Positions 7,274-16,364 of a DNA stretch of 45,907 nucleotides are shown in pieces. The notes under the pieces were generated by a model, which was not told where the DNA came from, made no database searches, and worked only from the letters and a program-made list of their open reading frames with translations. Source of the DNA: Paraburkholderia sp. Ac-20340 (GTDB lineage Bacteria > Pseudomonadota > Gammaproteobacteria > Burkholderiales > Burkholderiaceae); contig NZ_JAAGPR010000050.1 in NCBI RefSeq assembly GCF_017104965.1, forward strand, positions 1 to 45,907, given 5' to 3'. Every line of letters starts with the position of its first letter. Within the stretch, counting starts at the first letter, position 1. A program made the position numbers and the translations under genes.

Positions 7274-8116
7274 ATGGACGCGATACTTATCGAACGCCTC
7301 TCGAAGACCTTTAACGGGGGCGCATCTGCCTGCGGCCGCAAGGCGCTCGACGAAATCAATCTGCGCGTGGGCAGCGGCGAAATGGTTGCGCTGATCGGCG
7401 CATCGGGTTCGGGAAAATCCACCTTGTTGCGCCATATCGCAGGCTTTGTAGCCTCCGACCCGCAACCTTCGCAGATCGAAATATTGGGCCGGCCGATCCA
7501 GCAGAACGGCCGCATCGTGCGCGAGGTGCGCCGCATTCGTCGCGACATCGGCTTCGTCTTCCAGCAGTTCAATCTCGTGCATCGCCTGACGGTGGAGACC
7601 AATGTGCTGATCGGCGCTCTCGCGCGGCTGCCGCTGTGGCGCCGTCTGACCGGCCGTTTTCCGCGCGCCGAACGCGATCTGTCCGCTGCGGCGCTGGCGG
7701 AAGTCGGCATCAGCGACAAGGCTGGCGAGCGCGCCGCGAACCTTTCGGGCGGCCAGCAGCAGCGCGCCGCGCTTGCCCGCGCACTCGTGCAACGCGCACG
7801 CCTGATTCTCGCCGATGAACCCATCGCCTCGCTCGATCCGGAATCGTCGCGCCGCGTGATGGACATGCTGCGCATGCTCAATCGCAATCATGGCCTGACC
7901 GTGGTGGTCTCGCTGCATCAGGTCGATATCGCCATGCAGTATTGCCCGCGCACCGTCGCGCTGCGCGATGGCCGCGTGGTGTACGACGGGCCGTCCGCGG
8001 CGCTCACGCCTGTGCTTTTGCAACAGCTTTACGGCAGCGCTGCGCGCGAACTGCTCGAAACCGATGCAGATCGCGCAGCCATGCAGCACTTTGGCGCACA
8101 GCCGAACGCTGCGTGA
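7274..8116 (+). CDS. phnC: Phosphonate ABC transporter ATP-binding protein PhnC
   Basis: 280 residues from the ATG at 7274, chosen because GGAAG lies 4-8 bases before it; an in-frame ATG at 7262 would add four residues but has no such site. Walker A GASGSGKST at about residues 42-50, Q-loop in FQQFN, signature LSGGQQQR near 157-164, Walker B LILADEP followed by IASLD, and the switch His in VVSLHQVD. It energises uptake of phosphonates (or phosphite or phosphate esters) at the inner face of the membrane. It is followed by phnD and phnE in the same direction and probably depends on PhoB through the box upstream. Confidence 0.93.
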   Translation: MDAILIERLSKTFNGGASACGRKALDEINLRVGSGEMVALIGASGSGKSTLLRHIAGFVASDPQPSQIEILGRPIQQNGRIVREVRRIRRDIGFVFQQFNLVHRLTVETNVLIGALARLPLWRRLTGRFPRAERDLSAAALAEVGISDKAGERAANLSGGQQQRAALARALVQRARLILADEPIASLDPESSRRVMDMLRMLNRNHGLTVVVSLHQVDIAMQYCPRTVALRDGRVVYDGPSAALTPVLLQQLYGSAARELLETDADRAAMQHFGAQPNAA

Positions 8117-8181
8117 ACACGATCATTCGTTGTCCATAACACGCAAACGTTTACCTTCTCACGAACCGGATCGACTCTCAC

Positions 8182-9168
8182 ATGAAACTGCTCCGTTCCA
8201 TGCTTTCCTGGTGCGCCACCGGCGCCGTTGCGTTCGCCTCGCTCGGCGCTTCGACTGCCCACGCGGAAGACCTGAATTTCGGCATCATTTCGACCGATTC
8301 GTCGGCGGTACTCAAACAGCGCTGGCAACCGTTCATCGACGATATGAACCGTCAGACGGGCCTGAACATCCATGCTTTCTTCGCCACCGATTACTCGGGC
8401 ATCATCGAAGGCATGCGCTTTAACAAGGTACAGATCGGCTATTTCGGCAATGCCTCGGCGATGGAAGCCGTCGACCGCTCGAATGGCGAGATCTTCGCCA
8501 AGGTGCTCTACGCCAACGGCGACGCGGGCTACAAATCGGTGCTCATCACCAACGTCAACAGCCGCGTCAAAACGCTCGACGATGTATTCAAGAATCCTAA
8601 AGACCTCACGCTCGGCTGGGGCGATCCGAATTCGACTTCCGGTACGCTGATTCCCGGCTATTATCTGTTCGCGCAACACGGCCTGAGCGTGAGCGCCACG
8701 ACTTTCAAGACCGTTCTGCCGTCGAGCCATGAAGCCAATCTGCTCGCGGTGGTCAATAACAAGGTCGATATCGCTACGAATAACACCATCGAGCTTTCGT
8801 CGCTGGAAAAGAAGCATCCTGAGCGTTTCGCCCAGGTGCGCGTGCTCTGGACCTCGCCGCTGATTCCGTCCGATCCGCTCGTGTGGCGCAAGGACCTGCC
8901 CGAAGCCACCAAACAGAAGCTGCGCGACTTCTTCTATCACTACGCGAGGACCGATCCGCACGAAAAGGCCGTGATGGCCGCGATCACCGGTTACGCCGGT
9001 TTCGCGCCCGCTACCGACGCACAACTGCTACCGATCCGCCAGATCGCGCTCAACCAGCAGAAAGAGAAAATCACCGCCGACACACATCTCTCCGACGACG
9101 ACCGCAAGAGCCAGATCGCGGCCATCGACGCGAAGATCGGCGCGCTCAACGCTGCGGCCAAGCCGTAA
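8182..9168 (+). CDS. phnD: Phosphonate-binding periplasmic protein PhnD
   Basis: 328 residues. A Sec signal peptide runs to about residue 28 (ends STAHA, cut before EDLNFG). The mature part has the PhnD hallmarks: LNFGIISTDSS at the start, IEGMRFNKVQIGYFG, and the GDPNSTSGTLIPGYYLF loop, where Ser/Thr side chains hold the phosphonate oxygens in characterised homologues. It delivers substrate to PhnE in the inner membrane. It lies 65 bases after phnC and its stop overlaps the start of phnE by one base (TAATG). Confidence 0.93.
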   Translation: MKLLRSMLSWCATGAVAFASLGASTAHAEDLNFGIISTDSSAVLKQRWQPFIDDMNRQTGLNIHAFFATDYSGIIEGMRFNKVQIGYFGNASAMEAVDRSNGEIFAKVLYANGDAGYKSVLITNVNSRVKTLDDVFKNPKDLTLGWGDPNSTSGTLIPGYYLFAQHGLSVSATTFKTVLPSSHEANLLAVVNNKVDIATNNTIELSSLEKKHPERFAQVRVLWTSPLIPSDPLVWRKDLPEATKQKLRDFFYHYARTDPHEKAVMAAITGYAGFAPATDAQLLPIRQIALNQQKEKITADTHLSDDDRKSQIAAIDAKIGALNAAAKP

Positions 9169-10004
9169 TGAGCACGATGGACTTCGAGGCTTCTTCGACG
9201 AAAACAGCGCAATCGCAGGCAGCCGCAGCGGCGATGGCAGCGGGAAAAAGCAAACGTAGCTGGTCCTCTCTCGTGCTCTGGGCGATCGTGTTCATGTTGC
9301 TCGGCGCGGCGTGGCAGGGCGCGGACATGCGCCCGCTAGACCTGATCGCCGATTCGTCGAATATGGGCACGTTCGCGCGCGACTTCTTCCCGCCCGACTT
9401 CACCGAATGGCGCACGTACGTCCACGAAATGTGGGTCACGGTGGCCGTCGCGCTATGGGGCACGGTGCTGGCGATCGTCTGCGCGGTGCCGTTCGGGCTG
9501 ATGTCCGCGCACAATCTCGCGCCGCGCTGGGTGCTGCATCCGGTGCGCCGTTTGATGGACGCATGCCGCGCGATCAACGAAATGGTGTTCGCGATGCTGT
9601 TTATCGTCGCGGTGGGACTCGGTCCGTTCGCGGGCGTGCTGGCGTTGTGGGTCCACACGACTGGCGTGCTCGCCAAGCTCTTTGCCGAAGCCGTCGAAGC
9701 CATCGATCCGCGTCCCGCCGAAGGCGTGCGCGCAACCGGCGCCACGCCGCTCGACGAAATCATCTACGGCGTGCTGCCGCAAGTCATGCCGCTGTGGATC
9801 TCCTACGCGCTCTATCGCTTCGAATCGAACGTGCGCTCCGCGATGGTCGTGGGGATGGTGGGCGCGGGTGGCATCGGCGTCGTGCTGTACGAGGAGATCC
9901 GCTCGTTCGACTACGCGCAGACCTGCGCGGTGTTGATCATGGTGATCGCTGTCGTGACCGCAATCGATCTGATTTCCGCCCGCCTGCGTGCCCGCGTGAC
10001 CTGA
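9168..10004 (+). CDS. phnE: Phosphonate ABC transporter permease PhnE
   Basis: 278 residues from the ATG at 9168, which overlaps the phnD stop (TAATG). The frame is open further upstream, but that part is the shadow of phnD. About six membrane segments are visible, beginning with LVLWAIVFMLLGAAW at residues 26-40. The cytoplasmic EAA loop (EGVRATGATPLDEI) near residues 185-200 is the contact site for PhnC. It forms the channel of the PhnCDE importer. A 12-bp hairpin 30 bases after the stop probably ends the transcript. Only one permease gene is present, as in E. coli. Confidence 0.92.
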   Translation: MSTMDFEASSTKTAQSQAAAAAMAAGKSKRSWSSLVLWAIVFMLLGAAWQGADMRPLDLIADSSNMGTFARDFFPPDFTEWRTYVHEMWVTVAVALWGTVLAIVCAVPFGLMSAHNLAPRWVLHPVRRLMDACRAINEMVFAMLFIVAVGLGPFAGVLALWVHTTGVLAKLFAEAVEAIDPRPAEGVRATGATPLDEIIYGVLPQVMPLWISYALYRFESNVRSAMVVGMVGAGGIGVVLYEEIRSFDYAQTCAVLIMVIAVVTAIDLISARLRARVT

Positions 10005-10034
10005 CGCACGCCGCTTTCCATCGCATCTCTTGGC

Positions 10035-10069
10035 AGGCGCGAACCGCATCGTTCAAGCGGTTCGCGCCT
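10035..10069 (+). terminator. Hairpin terminator after phnE
   Basis: A perfect 12-bp stem (AGGCGCGAACCG / CGGTTCGCGCCT) with an 11-base loop, followed within 10 bases by a T-rich stretch (ATTTCT). It fits the end of the phnCDE transcript. Confidence 0.6.
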
Positions 10070-10188
10070 CGTCGCATTTCTGGCAGCGCAATGGCGTTCG
10101 CTAAAATAATCGATCAAGTCAACATACCCTTTGCGGACGCCAGCCTTGCGCGCCGCTTTTTGCTCTTTCGTTCTTTCGCTAACGCTCA

Positions 10189-11025
10189 ATGGCAAGCTTC
10201 GTCGTTCTGCTGGTTCTGCTCTCTGCACTCATGCACGCGAGCTGGAATGCCTTCCTCCACCTCTCGGGCGACCGCGTCTGGCTGCTCGGCATGTTCTCGA
10301 TCCCCTATCTGCTGGTGAGCGCTGCCGCCGTGTGCGTGCTGCCGTTACCGGCGGCCGGGGCATGGCCGTATATCGGCGCGTCTGCGCTGCTGGAATTCGC
10401 CTATTGCTTCACGCTGATCCGCGCCTATCGCAGCGGCGATTTCGGCCTGATCTACCCGATCGCGCGCGGCCTGTCTCCGTTGCTGATTTCCGCAGGTGCG
10501 TTCGTGTTCGCGCACGAAAAACTGCATGCGACCGCCGCTGCCGGTGTCGTACTCGTGTCGCTCGGCATCATGTCGCTGGCGTTGCGGCGCGGCATGCGCT
10601 TCTCCGGCGAGAGCGTGCCGTGGGCGCTGCTCACGGGTCTCTTTATCGCGGTCTATTCGCTGGTCGATGGACTGGGCGCGCGCGTCGCGGGCAATCCGCT
10701 CAGTTACATCATGTGGGTCTATCTGCTCTGGAACGTGCCGCAGTTCATCGTCGTCTGCACACTGCGCGGCGGCGTGACGCAGATGTTCGTATCGAAGGCC
10801 AACGCAGCGCGCGGCATGCTCGCGGGCGTGCTCGCGCTGATCGCCTATTGCCTCGTTATCGAAGCGTTCCGCTATCTGCCGATCGCGATGGTGTCCGCAC
10901 TGCGCGAAATGTCGTCGATTTTTGCAGTGCTGATCGGCTGGCTCTTCATGAAGGAACAACTGACCGCGCGCCGCATGGTCGCATGCGCGCTTGTGACCTG
11001 CGGCGCCGTGCTGATTCGTCTCTAG
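10189..11025 (+). CDS. EamA/DMT-family membrane transporter
   Basis: 278 residues with about ten hydrophobic helices and an internal two-fold repeat typical of EamA permeases: first half starts LLSALMHASWNAFLH, second half starts ALLTGLFIAVYSLVDG, and each half ends in a helix pair with a conserved Glu (AHEKL; MKEQL). Members of this family export or import small metabolites; the substrate is unknown. It has its own promoter region after the phnE terminator, so it may or may not belong to the phosphonate regulon, though EamA genes are often found near phn genes. No strong ribosome-binding site precedes the ATG at 10189, so the exact start is the likeliest rather than certain. Confidence 0.82.
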   Translation: MASFVVLLVLLSALMHASWNAFLHLSGDRVWLLGMFSIPYLLVSAAAVCVLPLPAAGAWPYIGASALLEFAYCFTLIRAYRSGDFGLIYPIARGLSPLLISAGAFVFAHEKLHATAAAGVVLVSLGIMSLALRRGMRFSGESVPWALLTGLFIAVYSLVDGLGARVAGNPLSYIMWVYLLWNVPQFIVVCTLRGGVTQMFVSKANAARGMLAGVLALIAYCLVIEAFRYLPIAMVSALREMSSIFAVLIGWLFMKEQLTARRMVACALVTCGAVLIRL

Positions 11026-11598
11026 AGCACGCTATGCTTCCCTGATCCGGCGCTGTCTATGCGCGCCGGATTCAAGCGCACGAAACGCACGCCCCGTTTG
11101 TCTGGATGAACGCACATCGCAAAAGGTCTTTGTATAGGGCGCACGCAATAAAACCCCTGCGCGATCACACTATTTTTTAGCATCGATCAAGTTCGGTTAA
11201 ATCCAGCGCACGCTTATCCGACAGAATTAATGCGAGCGCCTATCCCGACAAGAACCCCTTCTTGTCGATATAGACACCGCATAATTATCGCCATGAGTCA
11301 AAACAAGACAATATGCATACGACTCAATGACACTCCATTTCACAAAGAAAAATTAAGTCATTGATTTAACTACATCAATTTAACAAAAGCGTTTTCATTT
11401 AACACATGATCGACATAAGTTGTCATCTCAAATAAAGGTAAAATCCGGCCGACAGATTAATCTTATTTATATAAATCTACTTGACCATCTATAGTCGAAT
11501 TCCGACTGCCTCTCCTGTTTTTCCGCCAGCGCAACCAGGTCAGATTTTTCACAACATTTGCTTGTGATATTTCCACCCTTCAATCAGGACAACTATCG
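11026..11598. other. Gene-free AT-rich stretch upstream of the porin gene
   Basis: About 570 bases without a gene. A 9-bp hairpin (ATCCGGCGC / GCGCCGGAT, 11045-11071) close to the end of the EamA gene lacks a T-run and is only a possible terminator. From about 11150 to 11500 the DNA is unusually AT-rich and should carry the porin promoter and a long 5' leader, a common arrangement for osmotically or sRNA-regulated porins. I could not pick a -35/-10 pair with confidence. Confidence 0.5.
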
Positions 11599-12768
11599 AT
11601 GAACAAGAAAACTCTCGTCTTTGCAGCGGCTACGACCACCCTTGCGAGCGCCGCGCACGCCCAGAGCAGCGTGACGCTGTATGGCCTTGTCGATGCCGGT
11701 CTGACCTATGTGAGCAACGAAGGGAACCGCAATTCGCCGGTCTCGCCAACTGGCAGCCTCACCGGCGGCAAGGCGATGTTCGGCATGACCAGCGGCAATC
11801 TGCAGCAAAGCCGCTGGGGCCTGCGCGGCGTCGAAGATCTGGGCGGCGGCCTGAAAACGGTCTTCAACCTCGAAAGCGGCTTCAACGTCACGAACGGCAG
11901 TTCCGCGAGCAGCGCGCTCTTCAATCGCCAGGCTTTCGTGGGTCTGTCGAGCGACTACGGCACGCTCACGCTCGGCCGCCAGTACGACTCGATGGTCGAC
12001 TACATCGCGCCGATGTCGGCAACCGGCACGTTTGGCGGCACCTACTTCGCGCACCCGGGCGACAACGACAACCTCAACGCGTCGTTCAGCATCAGCAACG
12101 CAATCAAGTATCAGAGCGCCAATTACGCCGGGTTCTCGGCCAACGCGCTCTATGGCTTCTCGAACCGTGCAGGCGGTTTCGCCGACAACCGCGCCTACAG
12201 CGTGGGCGCGGGCTACACCAACGGCGGTCTGCGCGTGGGCGCGGCCTATTTGCAACTGCAAGGCCTGAATTCCGGCAACGGCAACGGCGCAGTCCAGAAC
12301 CTGCCTACGTTCACCACCGCCAACCTGCCGGGCATCCAGAACCAGCGCACCTGGGGCCTGGGCGCGAGCTATGACTTCGGCCCGGCACTCGTTGGCCTCG
12401 TGTTCACGCAGAGCCGCTTCCAGGACAACCTCGCAGACGCTTCGGTCAAGTACAACAACATCGAAGTCAACGGCCGCTACAACTTCACGCCGGCGTTCTA
12501 CGTGGGCGCGGCTTACACGTACACGCAAGGCCTGCGCAACACGCCGGCTAGCGGCACCTCGAACAACCTTTCCGCGCACTGGAACCAGTTCGGGTTGCTG
12601 GCCGATTACTCGCTGTCCAAGCGTACCGACCTCTACGCGGAAAGCGTCTTCCAGATCGGCGCCAACAACCAGAACGGCACCAACATGGCGCAAATCAACG
12701 GTACCGATACGCCGTCGACGAGCCGCGCTCAGGCCGTCGTGTCCGCCGGTATTCGCCATCGCTTCTAA
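11599..12768 (+). CDS. Gram-negative porin (OmpC-like, Burkholderia type)
   Basis: 389 residues. Signal peptide to about residue 21 (LASAAHA, then QSSVTLYGLVDAGL, the classic first strand of this porin family). The protein is a string of amphipathic beta strands with Asn/Gly-rich loops and ends in Phe (AGIRHRF), the outer-membrane sorting signal. Conserved elements include SRWGLRGVEDLGGGLK, FNRQAFVGLSSDYGTLTLGRQYD for strands 3-5, and GLLADYSLSKRTDLYA near the end. It should form trimers of 16-stranded barrels for small hydrophilic solutes. A purine-rich CAGGAC lies before the ATG. A 9-bp hairpin follows at 12790. Confidence 0.95.
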   Translation: MNKKTLVFAAATTTLASAAHAQSSVTLYGLVDAGLTYVSNEGNRNSPVSPTGSLTGGKAMFGMTSGNLQQSRWGLRGVEDLGGGLKTVFNLESGFNVTNGSSASSALFNRQAFVGLSSDYGTLTLGRQYDSMVDYIAPMSATGTFGGTYFAHPGDNDNLNASFSISNAIKYQSANYAGFSANALYGFSNRAGGFADNRAYSVGAGYTNGGLRVGAAYLQLQGLNSGNGNGAVQNLPTFTTANLPGIQNQRTWGLGASYDFGPALVGLVFTQSRFQDNLADASVKYNNIEVNGRYNFTPAFYVGAAYTYTQGLRNTPASGTSNNLSAHWNQFGLLADYSLSKRTDLYAESVFQIGANNQNGTNMAQINGTDTPSTSRAQAVVSAGIRHRF

Positions 12769-12789
12769 GCGTTCGAGATTGGGAGCCTG

Positions 12790-12820
12790 GGCGTAGCGAT
12801 GCGATCCATCCCGCTACGCC
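12790..12820 (+). terminator. Hairpin after the porin gene
   Basis: GGCGTAGCG and CGCTACGCC form a perfect 9-bp stem with a 13-base loop about 20 bases after the porin stop. No T-run follows. It is the best candidate for the end of the porin transcript. Confidence 0.45.
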
Positions 12821-12906
12821 GCACGCGCTCGCGCTCCACAATCAGGTCACTCCCGGTCCGTCGCGCCACGGCCAGCGCGATGGACCCTCTACCCCATCCG
12901 CCCAAG

Positions 12907-13164
12907 ATGAGAAAGCCACTTCTTTTGTCCATCGCGCTTCTGGCAAGCGTGGCCGGCTGCTCGAAAGCCCCATCCATTCCCGTTAGCGGTGCTTACTTTC
13001 CAGACTGGATTTTCTGCATCCTCGCAGGCGTTCTGCTGACCTGCGTTCTGCGCGCTGCACTGTCGCGCGTGCGCAGCGGCATGCCTCCCGCTCTGCCTTT
13101 GCTCGTCTGGCCGGCCTTGATCGTGCTGCTTTCGCTGCTGTGCTGGCTGATCGTCTTCAACTGA
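12907..13164 (+). CDS. ytcA: YtcA-family lipoprotein of the MdtNOP efflux cluster
   Basis: 85 residues from the ATG at 12907, chosen because it gives a proper lipoprotein signal (RKPLLLSIALLASVAGC, lipobox VAGC); upstream in-frame ATGs at 12799 and 12880 would place about 10-36 residues in front of it. After the Cys comes SKAPSIPVSGAYFPDWIFC, a strongly conserved YtcA segment, then two hydrophobic helices. In E. coli ytcA stands just before mdtNOP, as here. Its function is not known; it may help assemble or place the pump. It lies 18 bases before mdtN. Confidence 0.82.
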   Translation: MRKPLLLSIALLASVAGCSKAPSIPVSGAYFPDWIFCILAGVLLTCVLRAALSRVRSGMPPALPLLVWPALIVLLSLLCWLIVFN

Positions 13165-13182
13165 TTTTCCCGGATTGCACTC

Positions 13183-14244
13183 ATGCCGAGCACGTCGTCT
13201 CCCGCTTCGAAGAGCAAGTGGCCCGCTCTCCTTCTTGTCATCGTGACCGTCGCGTTACTGGTGTTCGTCTGGTGGCGCGTGGACACCGCGCCATCGACCG
13301 ATGACGCCTACGCCTATGCAGACACGATCGACGTCAGCGCCGAAGTACCCGGCCGTATCGTCGAGATGCCGGTGCGCGACAACCAGGCGGTCAAGAAAGG
13401 CGACCTCCTGCTGCGCATCGACCCGCGTCCGCTCGCCGACGAACTCGCGCGCGCGCAGGCGTCGCTCGCGGCGCTCGACGCGCAGATCGCGCTGATGCAG
13501 CGCGCCATCGACGCCCAGCGCTTCAACGCGAAGTCCGTGCAGGCGGTGAGCGAAAAAGCGCGCGCCGCCGCCGCGCTCGCCGCAAAAACGCTGCGCCGCA
13601 CCGAACCACTGCTCGCGCCCGGCTATGTCTCCGCCGAAGACGTCGATCGCGCACGCACGGCACACGCCGCCGCGCAAGCCGACTCAAATGCCGCGCAACT
13701 GCAGTTCCAGCAGGCAAGCGCCGCTGTCGGCAGCGTCGACGCGCTGGTTGCGCAACGCAGCGTGATCGAAGCGGAGATCGCGCTCGCGCAGCATCGGCTC
13801 GACATGGCGAGCGTTCGCGCGCCATTCGACGGCCGCATCGTGTCGCTGAAAACCACGGTTGGCCAATACGCCACGCCCTTGAAACCCATCTTCACGCTGA
13901 TCGATACGGAACATTGGTACGTCGTGGCGAATTTCCGCGAAACTCAACTCAAGCGTATTCGCACGGGCACGCCCGCCACCGTCTATCTGATGACCGACAG
14001 CGGTAGACGCTTTCGCGGCACGGTCGATTCGATCGGCTATGGCGTATTGCCCGACGATGGCGGCCTCGTGCTCGAAGGCCTGCCGCGCGTACAACGCTCG
14101 CTGAACTGGGTGCATGTAGCGCAGCGCTTCCCGGTGAAAATTCGCGTCGATGCGCCGGATAACACGCTCTTTCGCATCGGCGCATCGGCAGTCGCCCGCC
14201 TCGATCTGGACGCCGACAAGCGCAATGGCGCGACCGCACGATGA
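13183..14244 (+). CDS. mdtN: HlyD-family periplasmic adaptor of the MdtNOP efflux system
   Basis: 353 residues: one N-terminal membrane anchor at about residues 13-31, then APSTDDAYAYADTIDVSAEV, the standard opening of EmrA/AaeA-type adaptors. A lipoyl half-motif (PGRIVEMPVRDNQAVKKGD) follows at 56-75, a long Ala-rich coiled-coil hairpin at about 80-205, then the second lipoyl half (MASVRAPFDGRIVS) and a beta-barrel domain. It links the inner-membrane component MdtO to the outer-membrane channel MdtP. Its TGA overlaps the mdtO ATG (ATGA at 14241). Confidence 0.9.
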   Translation: MPSTSSPASKSKWPALLLVIVTVALLVFVWWRVDTAPSTDDAYAYADTIDVSAEVPGRIVEMPVRDNQAVKKGDLLLRIDPRPLADELARAQASLAALDAQIALMQRAIDAQRFNAKSVQAVSEKARAAAALAAKTLRRTEPLLAPGYVSAEDVDRARTAHAAAQADSNAAQLQFQQASAAVGSVDALVAQRSVIEAEIALAQHRLDMASVRAPFDGRIVSLKTTVGQYATPLKPIFTLIDTEHWYVVANFRETQLKRIRTGTPATVYLMTDSGRRFRGTVDSIGYGVLPDDGGLVLEGLPRVQRSLNWVHVAQRFPVKIRVDAPDNTLFRIGASAVARLDLDADKRNGATAR

Positions 14245-16364
14245 CGCGTTTCGCCACGTCTGACCGCAACCGGGCGCCTACGCTCCCCGATTCCTGCCGC
14301 GAAATTCTGCACGCGGAACTAGCACCGTACCCCGGCCGCGCCAACTTCATGCTGCGCATGCTGATCGCGAACCTGCTGGTGATCGTGATCGGCATGACCC
14401 TGCAATTGCCGATGACGATCCTCGCGGTCGTCTCCGTGATCGGCACGATTCAATCGAACACGGTACTCACGCGCCTGATCGGCGTGCTGACGCTGGTGGC
14501 GCTGGCCATGGCGATCGGCACGACGCTCGTGCTCGTGAAGTTCACCTACGACTATCCGCTGCTGCGCATCGCGCTCGCGTCGCTGATCTATCTGGGCTGC
14601 ATGTACCTGATGCGCGCGATGAAGCTCGGCATCATTTTTTCGGGCGTCGGGCTCGTGGTGATGTACGCGCAATCGATGCTCGATTCGGCGATGCCGCCGG
14701 AACTCGTGACGCGCGAAATCCTCTGGGCGATGGTCGCAACGGGTTACGGCACGATCGTCGCGCTGTTCGTCAATCGCTGCGTTTTGCCGCGCTCGCCCGC
14801 GAAGCAGATGAGCGACGAAGCGCACGCGCAACTCGCGCAGGCCAATGCGCGTCTCACTGCCTGCGCAATCGGCCGCACAGAAGGTCTCGCGCCGCAGACC
14901 CTGCGCACGCTGCGACTCGGCTTCGACAAGCTGCAGAAACTCGCGCAATTTTCCGCCATGGACGCACCGCACGACGATGCGGGCAAGCGGTATCGGCAAA
15001 GCTGGCTGGGCGTGGTGTCGCGTGTGCGTTACGGCGCCAATGCGCTCGCTGCGAACATCATCCTGAGCGTTCCCGCTTCGTTGCTGCGCCATCTCGTGCG
15101 GCAGATCGAGGCGCTCGATACGGCCATTGCCGCTCAGGCGCCGTATTCGCTCGATTGCACGCCGGAGCAGCGCGCCGCGCTCGAACGCAATCCTGAAACC
15201 GGCGCGATCGTGCGTGCGCTCGATGCTTTCGCCCAGTTCAGTTCCAGCGGCAGAAAGCCGCCGGCCGTCGAAGCCAACACCGCCGACGCCATGTGGCTGC
15301 CGGACGCCCGCACCAATCCGCACTACCTGCAGTTCGCGCTCAAAGCGTTGATCGCTTCGCTGATCGCCTACGTGTTTTATACGGCGACGCAGTGGGAAGG
15401 CATCCACACGATCATGATCAGCGTCTCGCTGCTGCTTTATCCGACGCTCGGCATGTCGCTGCAACGCATGCCCTTGCGCCTTGCAGGCGCACTGTTCGGC
15501 GCGTTGCTCGCGATCCTGCTGACGGTGCTCGTGATGCCGCATCTGGACAGCATCGTCGGGCTTTTGCTGATGCTCGCGCCGGTGTTTCTGGTCGGCGGCT
15601 GGATCGCAGGCGGGCCCGAGCGCAGCAGCTATATCGGCGTACAGATGATCGGCACGTGTTGCCTGCCGCTGGTGGAAGGTTTCGGCCCGAGCTACGACCT
15701 GACCGAAGTGCGCGACCGCGCGGTGGGCATCGTGCTGGGCATCGTCATCAGCGCGGTGGTGTTTTCGTGCCTTTGGCCGGAGAGCGAACGCGCGGCCATG
15801 CGCCAGCGTCTTGCGGCGCTGCTTCGGCAGATCGCGGATCTGATGCGCCCGGGTCAGCAGCAACGATCGGCGATCGAGCGCCAGGAGCCGCTCGTACAGG
15901 CGTGGACGACGCTCAACGAATGCGAAGCGATGTACGAACGCATCGTCTACGAACGCGATTTCCGCAGCGGTCCGCAAGCCGATCTGGCGCAGCGCGCTCG
16001 CACACTGCTCGATCAGGCACGTCTGATCCTGGTCGCGCAGGACGATCTCTACACTGCGCTCGCTGCAATAGGTGTGCTGCCGCCAGACGGCACCACGGTC
16101 ATCGCGAAGGTGCTCGATCAAACCGGCGATGCGCTCGATCACTACGCCGAGGCCGTCGAGCGCAGCGCAGATGCCCGCGCCGCGCGACCGGATTCATCGA
16201 TCGTTGCTCTCGCAACTGTCTTCGAAAAACTCAATCTGCCGCAGCAGGAAAAAGACGCGTTGATGGCGCGTCTGCGTCGGCTGCTGGAACGCGTCGCCGG
16301 TTTACCGGAGAACCCGCTCAAGTCGCCGGCGGCCTCGCCCCGCGTTGAAGGACCCGCTCAATGA
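14241..16364 (+). CDS. mdtO: FUSC-family inner-membrane component of the MdtNOP efflux system
   Basis: 707 residues with two membrane blocks of about five or six helices (residues about 33-185 and 355-515), separated by a soluble domain and followed by a soluble C-terminal domain. This is the FUSC/AaeB-like layout of MdtO (E. coli 683 residues). Such proteins export aromatic acids or cationic drugs; in E. coli the MdtNOP cluster has been linked to puromycin, acriflavine and tetraphenylphosphonium resistance. The specificity here is unknown. It overlaps mdtN and mdtP by ATGA at each end, implying translational coupling. Confidence 0.88.
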   Translation: MTRFATSDRNRAPTLPDSCREILHAELAPYPGRANFMLRMLIANLLVIVIGMTLQLPMTILAVVSVIGTIQSNTVLTRLIGVLTLVALAMAIGTTLVLVKFTYDYPLLRIALASLIYLGCMYLMRAMKLGIIFSGVGLVVMYAQSMLDSAMPPELVTREILWAMVATGYGTIVALFVNRCVLPRSPAKQMSDEAHAQLAQANARLTACAIGRTEGLAPQTLRTLRLGFDKLQKLAQFSAMDAPHDDAGKRYRQSWLGVVSRVRYGANALAANIILSVPASLLRHLVRQIEALDTAIAAQAPYSLDCTPEQRAALERNPETGAIVRALDAFAQFSSSGRKPPAVEANTADAMWLPDARTNPHYLQFALKALIASLIAYVFYTATQWEGIHTIMISVSLLLYPTLGMSLQRMPLRLAGALFGALLAILLTVLVMPHLDSIVGLLLMLAPVFLVGGWIAGGPERSSYIGVQMIGTCCLPLVEGFGPSYDLTEVRDRAVGIVLGIVISAVVFSCLWPESERAAMRQRLAALLRQIADLMRPGQQQRSAIERQEPLVQAWTTLNECEAMYERIVYERDFRSGPQADLAQRARTLLDQARLILVAQDDLYTALAAIGVLPPDGTTVIAKVLDQTGDALDHYAEAVERSADARAARPDSSIVALATVFEKLNLPQQEKDALMARLRRLLERVAGLPENPLKSPAASPRVEGPAQ

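Noticed and set aside
11420..11444. TTGTCA and TAAAAT as a porin promoter
   Set aside because: The spacer is only 13 bases, too short for a sigma-70 promoter.
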